Shown here: in pieces, positions 47,284 through 57,507 of the stretch
Layout: each line of letters opens with the position of its first letter
Numbering within the stretch: position 1 is the stretch's first letter
The notes under the pieces: model-generated
What the model was told of the DNA's origin: nothing
What the model saw: only the letters and a program-made list of their open reading frames with translations
Database searches by the model: none
Source of the DNA: Betaproteobacteria bacterium
Lineage (GTDB): Bacteria > Pseudomonadota > Gammaproteobacteria > Burkholderiales > Burkholderiaceae_A
Reading direction: 5' to 3'
DNA: 64,000 nt
Assembly (NCBI GenBank): GCA_028139135.1
Contig: JAOINB010000002.1
Span: forward strand, 62,001 to 126,000
Translations under genes and position numbers: made by a program

Positions 47284-49794
47284 TCAAAGGCTATCAAGGA
47301 AACTTTTCAGCTTGTCACTACGGCTTGGATGCCTCAGTTTCCGGAGAGCTTTAGCCTCAATCTGTCTAATTCTTTCCCTGGTAACATCAAATTGTTTACC
47401 AACCTCCTCAAGAGTGTGGTCAGTAGACATTTCAACCCCAAATCTCATTCGTAAAACTTTCGCCTCACGGGGGGTGAGAGAGTCGAGCACTTCCTTGACA
47501 ACATCTTTCATAGAATCTTGTAGTGCAATTTCCATCGGTAACAGTGTATTAAGATCTTCTATAAAGTCCCCTAAATGAGAGTCCTCATCATCACCAATCG
47601 GAGTTTCCATGGATATAGGCTCCTTGGCAATCTTCATTATCTTTCGGACTTTTTCTTCAACCATTTCCATTTTTTCAGCGAGCACGTGAGGATCTGGTTC
47701 CTTGCCTGTCTCCTGCAAAATTTGTCTAGAGATCCTATTCATCTTGTTAATTGTCTCAATCATATGAACTGGGATTCGAATTGTTCTAGCCTGATCAGCG
47801 ATTGATCTGGTAATCGCCTGCCTAATCCACCATGTCGCATATGTGGAGAATTTATAACCACGCCGGTACTCAAATTTATCAACAGCTTTCATTAATCCAA
47901 TATTACCCTCTTGGATGAGGTCTAGGAACTGCAGTCCTCTATTAGTATATTTTTTTGCAATAGAAATAACTAAGCGCAAATTTGCCTCTGTCATCTCTCT
48001 TTTTGCCTCCCTTGCAGCTCGCTCGCCCTTAGTCATCATTTTATTGACTTCTCTAAGATCTCTGAGAGGTAAAACCACTTTTGTCTGTACATCGATCAAG
48101 GTTTGCTGCAATTCCTTCAAAGCAGCCAAATTTCTGTCATAAGCAGCTTTCTTCTCATCTGGGACCGTATCTCTTTTGCTTTCGAATAAATTCAAATTAG
48201 TTTCATTTCCAGCCCAATCTTTGACTAACCATTCGAGAGGCAAACCCACTCTATCAACAACAAGATGTCTCACTTTACGCTCGACATTCCGGACCTCATC
48301 CATTTCGTAGCGGAGAAAAGCCGCGAGACTTTCAACCGTCTTAGATGTAAATCTTATGGACATCAATTGATTTTTAATTTTTTCCTGGAAATTGAGAAAT
48401 TTATCTGATTTGTACCCATCCTCCTCAAGAGATTTTCCCATTGACGAGAAATCGGCCGCTATTAATTCAATTTTCTCCATAAAAACTTTTTGCCTCTCCA
48501 TTAATCTTGAAGAGATCTGTCCTTCATCGTCATCCTTCACATTTTCATCTTCCTCAATAGCCCGAATTTCTGATTCCGTATTAGCCAATAACATCTCTTC
48601 TGGAGCATCTGGGTCAATTATTCCGTCCACTATTTCCTCGATTTTCAGCTTACCTTCCTCGATTTCGGAACCAAAGGAGATGATCACATTGATAGTAACC
48701 GGACAACGCGCCAAAGCAATTAAGATTTCTCTAAAACCCGCCTCTATCTTTTTTGCAATTACAATCTCCCCTTCCCGGGTAAGGAGCTCAACAGAACCCA
48801 TTTCCCGCATATACATTCTCACCGGATCTGTTGTCCGACCAAATTCAGAATCTACGACTGTGGATAAAGCAGCTTCAGCCTCTTCTTCGGCATCGTCACC
48901 ATCTGAGGCAGAAGACTCTCCCGAAAGCAAAAGTGCCTCAGTATCGGGAGTGTGTTCATAGACTGCAATATTCCACTCATTAAAAGTGATTACAATAGAT
49001 TCCATCTGGTCGCTATCCAACTGTATATCGGGAAGATGATCATTTATCTCCCCGTGGGTTAGATAACCCCTTTCTTTGCCTAATAAAATTAGAGTTTTCA
49101 GTCTTGCCTTCCTTGCCTCAATTTCCTCGTCGGTAAGCGGCCCGCTAGGCATAAACTCCATAAGCCTGCGATCCCTTGACCTCCTACCCCTTCGTTTTAC
49201 TTTGGTTTTTTCTCTGCGAGCTGGTGAGTTAGATTTTTCTAGTCCTTTGAGAGCAGGATCTTTAGGTTTTCTTCCCCTCCTTTTTTTAGTCGGCAATTGA
49301 CTTACAGCATCACCCTCGAGAGGAGTCTGACTGGTTGCAGTAGTCAGTTTCTTTTCATCTTTAACTAGTTTTTTCTTTTTTTTACTTTTTGAGATAGCCG
49401 AAGACCGCTTAGAACTTTCAATTTTAGCGTTCTTTACAGCGTTTTTTTTAGAAGACTTGGACACTTTAGAAGGGGATTTGGTCTTTTTTTTCTTCGTCGA
49501 AGATAAGACAGTTTTTTTTGCAGAGAGAGGCTTCCCCTTTTTTGATGCTTTTTTTGCGCCAACCACCTTTTTAGTTTTTGTCTTAACCGTTTTTTTCGCT
49601 ACGGTCTTTTTAGTCTTTTTTGGTTTGCTTTTTGAACCCCCGGCATTCCGCCCAGAGGTTACCTTTCTCTTTACGGTTCGCGCGCCTGTTGTCGCCTTTT
49701 TTTTGGATTTTGTTTTAACATTTACATTAGAACTTTTGGTGGATTTCTTTGATTTCACCGTTTTTTTTGCCGTTTTTTTTGTTCTCGTCGCCAT
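47284..49794 (-). CDS. rpoD: RNA polymerase primary sigma factor (sigma-70) with long lysine-rich N-terminus
   Basis: RpoD directs housekeeping transcription. The 836-aa protein is about 220 residues longer than E. coli RpoD. Residues about 1-215 are a lysine/serine/threonine/alanine-rich, histone H1-like tract of repeated KKT, KSK and AKK units; region 1.1 then begins near 225 ([20 protein letters not shown]). Conserved regions follow: [11 protein letters not shown], the nonconserved insert, region 2 ([25 protein letters not shown]) and region 4 ([20 protein letters not shown]). GGAG lies five bases before the ATG. The basic extension may bind DNA or RNA and is probably disordered. Confidence 0.95.
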   Translation of the reverse strand: MATRTKKTAKKTVKSKKSTKSSNVNVKTKSKKKATTGARTVKRKVTSGRNAGGSKSKPKKTKKTVAKKTVKTKTKKVVGAKKASKKGKPLSAKKTVLSSTKKKKTKSPSKVSKSSKKNAVKNAKIESSKRSSAISKSKKKKKLVKDEKKLTTATSQTPLEGDAVSQLPTKKRRGRKPKDPALKGLEKSNSPARREKTKVKRRGRRSRDRRLMEFMPSGPLTDEEIEARKARLKTLILLGKERGYLTHGEINDHLPDIQLDSDQMESIVITFNEWNIAVYEHTPDTEALLLSGESSASDGDDAEEEAEAALSTVVDSEFGRTTDPVRMYMREMGSVELLTREGEIVIAKKIEAGFREILIALARCPVTINVIISFGSEIEEGKLKIEEIVDGIIDPDAPEEMLLANTESEIRAIEEDENVKDDDEGQISSRLMERQKVFMEKIELIAADFSSMGKSLEEDGYKSDKFLNFQEKIKNQLMSIRFTSKTVESLAAFLRYEMDEVRNVERKVRHLVVDRVGLPLEWLVKDWAGNETNLNLFESKRDTVPDEKKAAYDRNLAALKELQQTLIDVQTKVVLPLRDLREVNKMMTKGERAAREAKREMTEANLRLVISIAKKYTNRGLQFLDLIQEGNIGLMKAVDKFEYRRGYKFSTYATWWIRQAITRSIADQARTIRIPVHMIETINKMNRISRQILQETGKEPDPHVLAEKMEMVEEKVRKIMKIAKEPISMETPIGDDEDSHLGDFIEDLNTLLPMEIALQDSMKDVVKEVLDSLTPREAKVLRMRFGVEMSTDHTLEEVGKQFDVTRERIRQIEAKALRKLRHPSRSDKLKSFLDSL

Positions 49795-49913
49795 CGTAAC
49801 TCCATAGTTTCCATATTTAAATATCTTAAGTACCTTGCAGTACGGAAAAAACTATCAACCAACTTTGTTAAATGTGTGTATTTTTAAACACAAAGCTTAC
49901 AAGGATACCAGAC

Positions 49914-51713
49914 TTATCTGAGTTGAGCATTCTTTAAGCTCAATATTTCCCTCCTTATTTCATGGATTTCGCTAATTTGGACCTCTGGGTTAGCAGTAAG
50001 ATTTCTTGCTTTTGTCTCAAGGTGTTCTATCTTCAGAGTTACAAACAAAAATTTGAATTCTCTCTTCAGTGTACCCTCAGTCTTTAAAATGTTGTCCAGA
50101 ACGGGGTCACTTTTTAACGCCTTTTTTGCTAACTGGATTATTTCTTTAGATTTCCTGTGATCTTGCCCAAATTCATTGCTGGATTTGTCAACACCACTCG
50201 AATTATCACCAATAAGCCTATTTTCTTGAATACATGTCAAAATTATTTCGTATTCTTTCATAAACCATTCCCGATCCTCACTAGAAACTGATTTAAGGTT
50301 CTCTGGGTCTCTAACCAGAACTTTAAGCATTTGCATTTCCGGAGAGGTAACTAACTCAGATTTCTCTTTAAAAAATACCTTGTTACTCTCTCGCTCTGGA
50401 TATTCTTTCGGGAACTCTCTAGTTTCTCCAAACTCACTTATTGAACAAGATAACTGCTGTCCTGCTGCCTGCATTAATTGTCGCTTGAAAATTCCCCCAG
50501 GCATCGACTTAAATAATTTTTTTAGGTTGGATATTGCAGTTGATTTTCCCTCAACAGAGGATAAGCGCTCCGATGAACAAATAGTTTCTAAAACCATGGT
50601 TGAGAGTGGAATGCCGCTCTCGAGTAATTTAGCCAATGCCTCATTACCTTTTTCCCTAATAAAAGTGTCTGGGTCCTTGTTCTGAGGCAAAAAAATAAAA
50701 TTCACCAATATATCTTGCTTGTTCATGTTAACTAATACAATCTGAGCCGCTCTCCATGCGGCTCGTTTTCCTGCTGCGTCTCCATCAAACATAAATATTA
50801 TTTCACGACCTATTCTTTCCAGTTGCAAGAAATGTGAAGAGGATAAAGCAGTGCCTAAAGTGCCAACAGTATTCTTAAACCCTGCCTGGTGCATAGAAAT
50901 AACATCGAAATAGCCCTCTACAACTATTGCAAATTGACTTTTTGCGATGAATCTTTGCGCGTCAAAAAATCCATAAAGCTCCTTACTTTTTACGAACAAA
51001 TATGTCTCTGGAGAATTCAGATATTTTGGCGCATTATCATCATCAACTATCGTCCTACCTCCAAAAGCTATCACCTCACCATTTTTATTAAAAATTGGAA
51101 AAATAATTCGATTCCGGAACCTATCAAAAATTTTATTACCCGACTCCGATTTCTTTATAAGTCCAACAAGGAACAAATCAGGGTTGTCCTCATAATCACT
51201 GAAAGCTTGCTTTAGATTGTCCCAGGAATTCCCAGCATAACCAATGTGAAACTTCGCAGCAACCTCGCCCGAAATTCCTCGCGTTTTTAAATAAGAAACT
51301 GCAACTGAATTTGAAGCCAATCTACTCCTATAGAACCTTGCAGCCGCAAGTAAAAGCTTTTTATGATTCGATCGAACTTGATTTTGTCTCTTTGACTCTG
51401 GAGTAGTGTTTCCAATACTTTGCTCTTCTGGGAAATGAACTCCTGCTTTTTGACAGAGCTCTTTTAGTGCATCAACAAAACTTAGACTAAAATAATCCAT
51501 CAGAAATTGTATAGCATCGCCTTTAGCTCCGCATCCAAAGCAATAGTAAAACTGTCTCGACGAGTTGACACTGAACGACGCTGTCTTCTCTTTATGAAAA
51601 GGACACAGACCAAGAAAGTTGGAACCCCTGGGTTTTAACTCTACATGGGTGGAAATTAAGGGAACGATGTCAACACGTTCCAACAGGTTAGCCTTAAACT
51701 CGGGAGTTACCAT
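49914..51713 (-). CDS. dnaG: DNA primase
   Basis: DnaG makes RNA primers for replication. The 599-aa protein has the N-terminal zinc-binding domain (LCPFHKEKTASF with CFGCG), the RNA-polymerase core with EGYFDVISMHQAG, and the Toprim metal site MFDGDAAGK, then a C-terminal DnaB-interaction domain. It sits in the rpsU-dnaG-rpoD macromolecular synthesis operon order conserved in gammaproteobacteria. The ATG at 51713 fits the conserved start; rpsU ends 34 nt upstream. The 119-nt gap to rpoD may hold an internal rpoD promoter. Confidence 0.97.
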   Translation of the reverse strand: MVTPEFKANLLERVDIVPLISTHVELKPRGSNFLGLCPFHKEKTASFSVNSSRQFYYCFGCGAKGDAIQFLMDYFSLSFVDALKELCQKAGVHFPEEQSIGNTTPESKRQNQVRSNHKKLLLAAARFYRSRLASNSVAVSYLKTRGISGEVAAKFHIGYAGNSWDNLKQAFSDYEDNPDLFLVGLIKKSESGNKIFDRFRNRIIFPIFNKNGEVIAFGGRTIVDDDNAPKYLNSPETYLFVKSKELYGFFDAQRFIAKSQFAIVVEGYFDVISMHQAGFKNTVGTLGTALSSSHFLQLERIGREIIFMFDGDAAGKRAAWRAAQIVLVNMNKQDILVNFIFLPQNKDPDTFIREKGNEALAKLLESGIPLSTMVLETICSSERLSSVEGKSTAISNLKKLFKSMPGGIFKRQLMQAAGQQLSCSISEFGETREFPKEYPERESNKVFFKEKSELVTSPEMQMLKVLVRDPENLKSVSSEDREWFMKEYEIILTCIQENRLIGDNSSGVDKSSNEFGQDHRKSKEIIQLAKKALKSDPVLDNILKTEGTLKREFKFLFVTLKIEHLETKARNLTANPEVQISEIHEIRREILSLKNAQLR

Positions 51714-51747
51714 TTAACCTGCCCGACCTTTCGTTTATTTTGCCCTT

Positions 51748-51960
51748 CTAATATTTCCGAGTGGGAATCATTTGGGATCTGATCCGCTTGTGATGCCTTT
51801 TCACGGCAGCTGCTCTTTTTCTTTTCCGCTCGGCTGTCGGTTTCTCATAAAACTCTCGAGCCCTCAGTTCAGTAAGCAAACCTATTTTTTCAATTGTACG
51901 TTTAAATCGCCGCATTCCAGATTCAAACGGTTCGTTATCCTTTAATCTAACTACAGGCAT
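51748..51960 (-). CDS. rpsU: 30S ribosomal protein S21
   Basis: S21 is a small basic protein of the 30S subunit involved in initiation. The 70-aa sequence [20 protein letters not shown] and the basic tail [16 protein letters not shown] are unmistakable. It starts the rpsU-dnaG-rpoD operon. In the 91-nt divergent gap to tsaD a minus-strand TTGAAA and CATACT 17 bp apart could be its promoter. Confidence 0.98.
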   Translation of the reverse strand: MPVVRLKDNEPFESGMRRFKRTIEKIGLLTELRAREFYEKPTAERKRKRAAAVKRHHKRIRSQMIPTRKY

Positions 51961-52051
51961 AAGACCCCTTAATTGTTACTGTGTTATTTAAATAGGGGTA
52001 TAGTATGCAATATAGTTACTTTTTTTTCAATAATTAACAAGAACTGCACGT

Positions 52052-53119
52052 ATGGCAAGAGAAGATCTCATCTTGGGGATAGAGACTAGCTGTGATGATA
52101 CGGGAATATCAATTATAAAAACATCAATTGCTAGAGATAACCCTGAAGAGGTAAATCTCGATATCCTTAGTAACAAATTAGCCTCTCAAACAAAACTGCA
52201 CGACAAGTACGGGGGGGTAGTGCCTGAATTAGCCTCTAGAGAACATCTACGTTCATTGCTTCCTTTGACGAAACAAGCTCTTTTTGAAAGTAATTTGGAC
52301 CCGTCTCGCCTGTCTAAAATTGCGGTAACGACTGGACCGGGTCTCAAAGGCTCATTACTAACCGGATTAAACTTTGCGGCAGGATTAGCGGCGGCTTTAA
52401 GAAAACCTCTCATTCCGATCAATCATTTAGAAGGACATGTCTTATCAGCTTTTATAGAATCAAAGTCACACCCAAAGCGTAACTTCCCTTTTCTTACTCT
52501 CTTAATCTCAGGTGGTCACACGCAGATTATTTTAGCTAAAAAAATTGGAAAGTATGAGTTACTGGGTGAAACAGTTGATGACTCAATCGGAGAGACCTTT
52601 GACAAAGTAAGCCAGGAACTGGGATATGGTTATCCTGGCGGACCTATTATCGAGGAGTTAGCAAAAAAAGGGGACCCTACAAAATATCTTTTCCCAAAAC
52701 CTCTTTTAAAAAAACAGGGTCTAAATCTAAGCTTTTCTGGTTTAAAGACTGCAGTCATTCGTGAAATCATAAAATGTAAAACTTCGAATGAACGCCACTG
52801 GAAAAATAATATCGCTGCGAGCCTGCAAACCACAGTATCTAGCCTCTTAGCTTCAAAAATCAGAGATGCAATCACCTTAACTGGTACTGATTCATTGGTG
52901 GTGTCAGGGGGAGTAGCTGCGAATAATTTCATTAGGGAAACTTTATCGAATCTCTGTGAAGGGATGCATATCAACTTAAGACTACCCCCAAAACATCTTT
53001 GCGCAGATAACGGCTTAATGATTGCTTGGGCTGCTTGCTTGAAAAGCCTATTACAGGAAGATTATTACATTGAGGAACTTAAAGTGAGACCTAGATGGAG
53101 TATTACAACAAAAGCTTAA
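52052..53119 (+). CDS. tsaD: tRNA N6-threonylcarbamoyladenosine synthase, TsaD
   Basis: TsaD transfers threonylcarbamoyl to A37 of ANN-decoding tRNAs with TsaB, TsaC and TsaE (tsaE is at 55.8 kb). The 355-aa ASKHA-fold protein has LGIETSCDDTG, the metal-binding NHLEGH (with both histidines) and LISGGHTQI, plus the late SGGVAANNFIRE. It is divergent from rpsU, as in most gammaproteobacteria. The stop overlaps the convergent plsY by four bases. Confidence 0.97.
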   Translation: MAREDLILGIETSCDDTGISIIKTSIARDNPEEVNLDILSNKLASQTKLHDKYGGVVPELASREHLRSLLPLTKQALFESNLDPSRLSKIAVTTGPGLKGSLLTGLNFAAGLAAALRKPLIPINHLEGHVLSAFIESKSHPKRNFPFLTLLISGGHTQIILAKKIGKYELLGETVDDSIGETFDKVSQELGYGYPGGPIIEELAKKGDPTKYLFPKPLLKKQGLNLSFSGLKTAVIREIIKCKTSNERHWKNNIAASLQTTVSSLLASKIRDAITLTGTDSLVVSGGVAANNFIRETLSNLCEGMHINLRLPPKHLCADNGLMIAWAACLKSLLQEDYYIEELKVRPRWSITTKA

Positions 53120-53751
53120 TTATCATTTTTTTTTTTGAATCTTTTTTTTAGCGCCAAAATGTTAGTCGAATGTCTGAAAAGAAGTAGTGTAGACAAAACA
53201 CAGATCATTCCGTATGCTAGCCAAAATTCTTGATGGTACTCCATCTTAATTACAAAAAAAGAGATTATCGGAAGAGTAAAAGCTGTTGATATAGCGGCAA
53301 AACCAGAAACCCTCGTTAATAGAAAAGTTGCTACCCATATTAAACTTGCCAGTCCCCCAAGGGCAAATGAGGTAGCGAGAAGAACACCAAAAGTTGTTGC
53401 GACTCCCTTACCTCCCTTAAAACCATAAAAAATCGGGTAAATGTGGCCAAGGACGACCGCTATGGAGACAAAAACAGTGATTGCCGTAAAGGAGCTCTGG
53501 TAATTCAATAAGATTTTCGATCCCGAACTCGCAAGAACTACACTGAAATAACCTTTAGCAAAATCACCCATAAAAGTAAGTAACCCTGCAAGCCGATCAC
53601 CGCTTCTAAAAACATTAGTAGCTCCTGGATTTTTAGAACCGTAATCCCTTGGGTCTGATATGCCACGAAAATTAGACACAATAATCGCAAAAGATATTGA
53701 TCCGATTAAATAAGCAACGCTGCTAAATATAATTGTTATGAGAACTTCTAT
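53116..53751 (-). CDS. plsY: Glycerol-3-phosphate acyltransferase PlsY (start uncertain)
   Basis: PlsY acylates glycerol-3-phosphate from acyl-phosphate, the first step of phospholipid synthesis. The membrane protein shows DPRDYGSKNPGATNVFR and FKGGKGVATTFGV, its phosphate- and acyl-binding loops. The first standard start, a GTG at 53679, would remove transmembrane helix 1; the frame upstream encodes the expected helix (LITIIFSSVAYLIGSISFA) back to the in-frame xerD stop at 53755-53757, with no ATG, GTG or TTG. I set the start at the ATA at 53751, eight bases after AAGGG. A sequencing error or use of ATT is also possible. Confidence 0.85.
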   Translation of the reverse strand: MEVLITIIFSSVAYLIGSISFAIIVSNFRGISDPRDYGSKNPGATNVFRSGDRLAGLLTFMGDFAKGYFSVVLASSGSKILLNYQSSFTAITVFVSIAVVLGHIYPIFYGFKGGKGVATTFGVLLATSFALGGLASLIWVATFLLTRVSGFAAISTAFTLPIISFFVIKMEYHQEFWLAYGMICVLSTLLLFRHSTNILALKKRFKKKNDN

Positions 53752-53754
53752 AAC

Positions 53755-54657
53755 TTAGGCCCTTGGATGATGTTTAGCATAAATTTGTTTCAAGTTATCC
53801 AATGCTATTTTAGTATAAATTTGCGTCGTTGATATATCAGCGTGACCTAATAAAAGTTGAATGGCCCGCAAATCTGCGCCATTATTTAGGAGATGCGTTG
53901 CAAACGTATGTCGGAATGTATGCGGTGTACAATCATTCTGTAAACCAACTTGAGATCCAAGTTCCCGAACTAACTTCCATATAAATTGTCGACTAAGCTT
54001 CCTCCCACTTTTTCCTACGAAAAAGAAATCTGACGATTTATTTTTCAAAAGCTTTGGTCTCGAGCTAGATAAATATTTCTCAATCCAAAAAACCGCATCG
54101 TCCCCGAATGGGACTACTCGTTCTTTCCTACCTTTTCCCGAAACTAGAACTGCTTTTTCTAACAACAAGCAATCAGTATATTTAAGACTAACAAGTTCAG
54201 ACACTCTCAATCCAGATGCATACATTAATTCCAAAATTGCTCTATCTCTAAGGCCATTAGTAGTCTCTGTGTTAGGTATTGAAAAAAGGGTTAACAACTG
54301 CTTTTCAGTCAAAACGAAAGCTAATTTTTGACTGAATTTCAATCCTTTTATTCTACTTGAGGGATTAGTGGTTATATGCTTCTCCCGATCCATCCATAAA
54401 TAAAATTTTTTTATAGAGGATATTTTTCTATTTAATGTTGATACTTTTAAGGTTTTTCTAACGCAATTAAAATAATCACTTATTAATGATTCGCAAACCT
54501 CAGAGATTGCTATTTCTTTTTCTTTTAACCAAAAATTGAAATCGATTATATCAGCACGATATGCCAGTATGGTATTACGAGATAGACCAGACTCTAAGGA
54601 AAGTACTCCGCAAAATTTTTCTATAAGTTCGGTTTCCAACTTATATCCTCGACTCAT
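53755..54657 (-). CDS. xerD: Site-specific tyrosine recombinase XerD
   Basis: XerC/XerD resolve chromosome dimers at dif. The 300-aa protein has the N-terminal SAM-like DNA-binding domain (SLESGLSRNTILAYRADI) and the catalytic domain with Arg in ASGLRVSELVSL, HTFRHTFATHLL, LLGHADISTTQIYT and terminal tyrosine. The ending HHPRA and the start region favour XerD over XerC. It overlaps queG by 17 nt. No flanking repeats suggest a mobile integrase; the neighbours are housekeeping genes. Confidence 0.85.
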   Translation of the reverse strand: MSRGYKLETELIEKFCGVLSLESGLSRNTILAYRADIIDFNFWLKEKEIAISEVCESLISDYFNCVRKTLKVSTLNRKISSIKKFYLWMDREKHITTNPSSRIKGLKFSQKLAFVLTEKQLLTLFSIPNTETTNGLRDRAILELMYASGLRVSELVSLKYTDCLLLEKAVLVSGKGRKERVVPFGDDAVFWIEKYLSSSRPKLLKNKSSDFFFVGKSGRKLSRQFIWKLVRELGSQVGLQNDCTPHTFRHTFATHLLNNGADLRAIQLLLGHADISTTQIYTKIALDNLKQIYAKHHPRA

Positions 54658-55798
54658 ATTTACTTAATGCCCAGGAAGCATGAATACTCACTAATGGACT
54701 CGAATGGGAAACCCTTTTTTTCAACAATTGTATTGCCTTCCGGTTTGTTTCATCCTTATTTTTTTCTGAGCTGTACTTGTATTTTTCTTTTCGGGCGGCA
54801 GCATTACCAAGGGCAACCGCTATATTTCTTAACCATCGGTGGTAACCAATTCTAAGAATTGCACTTCCAGAATGTCGATCTCGAAATTCAGATTCAGTCC
54901 ATGAGAATAAATCAACGAGTCTCGCAGTATCAAGTCCATTGCGTGTATCAAAGTCAGAGGCTTTTGCCAACCTGGCAAATTTATTCCAGGGGCAAATAAG
55001 TTGACAGTCATCACAACCATATATCCGGTTGCCAATCAATGGCCTTAACTTTGTTGGAATTATACCTTTGTGCTCAATTGTGAGATATGAAATACAGCGA
55101 GTTGCATTTAGCTTGTATGGGCCTACAAACGCTTTCGTTGGGCAAATTTCTATACAAGCCATGCAAGTACCACAATGATCTTTTACTCTTGATTTATCAG
55201 TTTTTAACGGATAATCCAAAAGTAACACGCCTAAAAAGAATATTGACCCATGATCTTTATTAAGCAGAAGTGTATTTTTTCCCCTCCAACCGATTCCCCC
55301 AAGCACTGCCAACTCTATCTCAAAAATTGGAACTGAGTCGACACAGGCTCTGTGACCAAATTCACCGGTTACCGCACCTATTTTATCTGCAAAACTCTTT
55401 AATTTTTTTTTTAATACTTTATGATAATCTCTTCCTCGCGCGTAAATAGAGACGTAGCCGTAATCTGGCTTCTCAAGTTTTGTCAATTCAACTTTTTGCC
55501 AATCTTGTTTAGTTTCTCTGCCAAGGTAGTTCATTGCAACTACTATAGCGCTCTGAACTCCTGGTAAAATCTTGTCAGGTTCGTGAAAATATTGCAGTTT
55601 TTTTTCTAGGTATGTCATGTCTCCATACATATTGGCTGTCAAGTAGTCATTATAATCTTGAGGAAGTTTGTTTAATATTTTTAAATCATCTATTGCAAGA
55701 ATGCCAACCTCCGAAAACCCGCATTCATAGCCGGATTCTTTTATTTTTTTGTTAATTTCTCTCGCAATCAAATTATTGCTTTTTATATTGCGCCTCAT
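54641..55798 (-). CDS. queG: Epoxyqueuosine reductase
   Basis: QueG reduces epoxyqueuosine to queuosine in tRNA using cobalamin. The 385-aa protein has the N-terminal YGDMTYLEKK and QYFHEPDKILPGVQSAIV, GWRGKNTLLL, and two ferredoxin-type [4Fe-4S] motifs, CGTCMACIEICPTKA and CDDCQLICPWNKFA, followed by a HEAT-like helical end. It is divergent from tsaE across only 17 nt, an arrangement (queG next to tsaE) common in gammaproteobacteria. Confidence 0.95.
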   Translation of the reverse strand: MRRNIKSNNLIAREINKKIKESGYECGFSEVGILAIDDLKILNKLPQDYNDYLTANMYGDMTYLEKKLQYFHEPDKILPGVQSAIVVAMNYLGRETKQDWQKVELTKLEKPDYGYVSIYARGRDYHKVLKKKLKSFADKIGAVTGEFGHRACVDSVPIFEIELAVLGGIGWRGKNTLLLNKDHGSIFFLGVLLLDYPLKTDKSRVKDHCGTCMACIEICPTKAFVGPYKLNATRCISYLTIEHKGIIPTKLRPLIGNRIYGCDDCQLICPWNKFARLAKASDFDTRNGLDTARLVDLFSWTESEFRDRHSGSAILRIGYHRWLRNIAVALGNAAARKEKYKYSSEKNKDETNRKAIQLLKKRVSHSSPLVSIHASWALSKYESRI

Positions 55799-55815
55799 CG
55801 GTTTAAGATAACATC

Positions 55816-56313
55816 ATGGATAAAAAAAACAAACTTGTTTATAAAGGGATTGAAGAGTCGGGGTTTGTAATTTTAGCCTCAAAGCTACAACAAATGATTG
55901 AATCTAATGCTTTACGTTATTTCTATTTTAGTGGAGAAATTGGTTCTGGTAAAACTTCCTACATAAGAATTTTACTTAAACACATTGGTATAAATGAAAA
56001 CATTAAGAGTCCAAGTTTCAATATGGTTGAGCATTATGAGATAGAGAAAAAAATTGTTTATCATGTTGATTTATTTCGTATGAAAAATCCCACCGCGTGG
56101 CAAGATGGAGAAATTGGATCATTGTTTGAGGATGAAAATGCTTTAATTTTTTTGGAATGGCCGGAAAAAGCAGAAGGGTTACCAACTCCCGATGCTAGAC
56201 TGGAAATCTCGTCAGGAGAGCACCACATTGATACAAATAAGCGAGATCTGTCAATCTACTTTAAAAAGCCGGAACTGCTAGATAACCGATATTTACTGCT
56301 GCCTAAATGCTAA
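55816..56313 (+). CDS. tsaE: tRNA threonylcarbamoyladenosine biosynthesis ATPase TsaE
   Basis: TsaE is the P-loop ATPase that resets the TsaB-TsaD complex. The 165-aa protein has FSGEIGSGKTSYI with the P-loop at residues 40-47, KSPSFNMVEHYE and VYHVDLFRM, and LIFLEWPEKAEG, all family motifs. It starts the tsaE-amidase-mutL-miaA run, the normal gammaproteobacterial order. Its end overlaps the amidase gene by seven bases. Confidence 0.94.
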   Translation: MDKKNKLVYKGIEESGFVILASKLQQMIESNALRYFYFSGEIGSGKTSYIRILLKHIGINENIKSPSFNMVEHYEIEKKIVYHVDLFRMKNPTAWQDGEIGSLFEDENALIFLEWPEKAEGLPTPDARLEISSGEHHIDTNKRDLSIYFKKPELLDNRYLLLPKC

Positions 56314-57503
56314 ATCGAAGAAGCTTAATATTGCACGTTCCGCTATTCTACTTTTTGAACTTTCTGCCAAAAGTTACCCGAGGTTTTGAAATAGCGGCTG
56401 TGAGAATTTGGCCGAGCGAAGAATACACAAGACTAGCTATCGAGCATTTAGAAGAAAAAATACAAATACAATACTCGAACGAAAGAAATCCAGACAGAAT
56501 CATCGTTAAAATTTTTGATATGAAAATAACTAAACAAAATTTTAATAAGCTAGCGAACATCAATTTGAAGAACACTCCTATAGAGAAAATATCTACCTTT
56601 GACTCTCGAAATAACGAAACAAAAATTATTTTTTATACCAACCCCCTGACAAGAGCGAGGATTTCCTCGATACCTGCTATCGCGCATTATAGAGATAGAC
56701 TCGTTATTGATTTTATCCCAGCAAAAAAAAAGGATGAATTACTAAGTTTTTTAGAAAATTATCAGAGGGGCAAAGAACTTGACAAGAAGTTAGAAAAACA
56801 AAAAGAGGGAAAGAAGTCAATTATTATTGCAATTGATCCCGGTCATGGTGGTGAAGATCCAGGTGCAATCGGAAAAAATGGGACAAAAGAAAAAGACGTG
56901 GTGCTAAAAATAGCCATGAGACTCAAACGTAAAATTGAAAAGAGTCCACAGTTTAAAGTGTTCTTGACAAGAAAGGGTGATTATTTCATTTCCCTGCGAA
57001 ACAGAATAAAAAAGGCTAAAAGAGCTGGTGCAAGTGTTTTTGTATCCATCCATGCAGACGCCTGGATAAGACCAGATGCTAAAGGCGCTAGTGTATATAT
57101 TTTATCCGATAAAGGCGCATCTAGTGAGGCAGCTAGGTGGCTGGCTAAGAAAGAGAATTTGTCAGATCTCGTTGGAGGAGAAATAATGAACAAAAATGAT
57201 GAAGTTGCCAAAACTATTTTTAATATGTCCACTTCAGCTCAAATTAAAAACTCTTCAATTCTTGGGAGAAATGTTCTTGAGGAACTATCAACGATAAGTT
57301 ATCTACACAAAAAGACTGTTGAGGGAGCTGGTTTTGCTGTTTTGAAAAGTCCAGAAATACCTTCAATACTCGTTGAAACAGCTTTTATAAGTAACCCCCG
57401 AGAGGAGAAGAGATTAAAAAATGGGCTTCATCAAGAAAAGATCGCAAGCGCTCTCAATAACGGAATCTTAACTTTTATCAAAGATAGCAAAATAAGGTTT
57501 TAA
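56307..57503 (+). CDS. N-acetylmuramoyl-L-alanine amidase (AmiB/AmiC type)
   Basis: The 398-aa exported protein cleaves the peptide from MurNAc to split daughter cells. A signal peptide (1-25) is followed by an AMIN domain (about 27-135, VRIWPSEEYTRLAIEHLEE), a charged linker (145-170) and the Amidase_3 domain with zinc ligands in DPGHGGEDPGA and SIHADAW and a C-terminal glutamate in LVETAFISNP. No LysM repeat is present, so it is closest to AmiC. It precedes mutL by 4 nt. Confidence 0.92.
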   Translation: MLNRRSLILHVPLFYFLNFLPKVTRGFEIAAVRIWPSEEYTRLAIEHLEEKIQIQYSNERNPDRIIVKIFDMKITKQNFNKLANINLKNTPIEKISTFDSRNNETKIIFYTNPLTRARISSIPAIAHYRDRLVIDFIPAKKKDELLSFLENYQRGKELDKKLEKQKEGKKSIIIAIDPGHGGEDPGAIGKNGTKEKDVVLKIAMRLKRKIEKSPQFKVFLTRKGDYFISLRNRIKKAKRAGASVFVSIHADAWIRPDAKGASVYILSDKGASSEAARWLAKKENLSDLVGGEIMNKNDEVAKTIFNMSTSAQIKNSSILGRNVLEELSTISYLHKKTVEGAGFAVLKSPEIPSILVETAFISNPREEKRLKNGLHQEKIASALNNGILTFIKDSKIRF

Positions 57504-57507
57504 TAAA

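Noticed and set aside
48392..48961. 189-codon plus-strand frame within rpoD
   Set aside because: Serine/isoleucine-rich complement of the rpoD coding sequence; no ribosome site or homology.
53755..54657. Phage or integron integrase marking a mobile element
   Set aside because: The tyrosine recombinase has XerD features and sits among conserved housekeeping genes, with no att-like repeats nearby.
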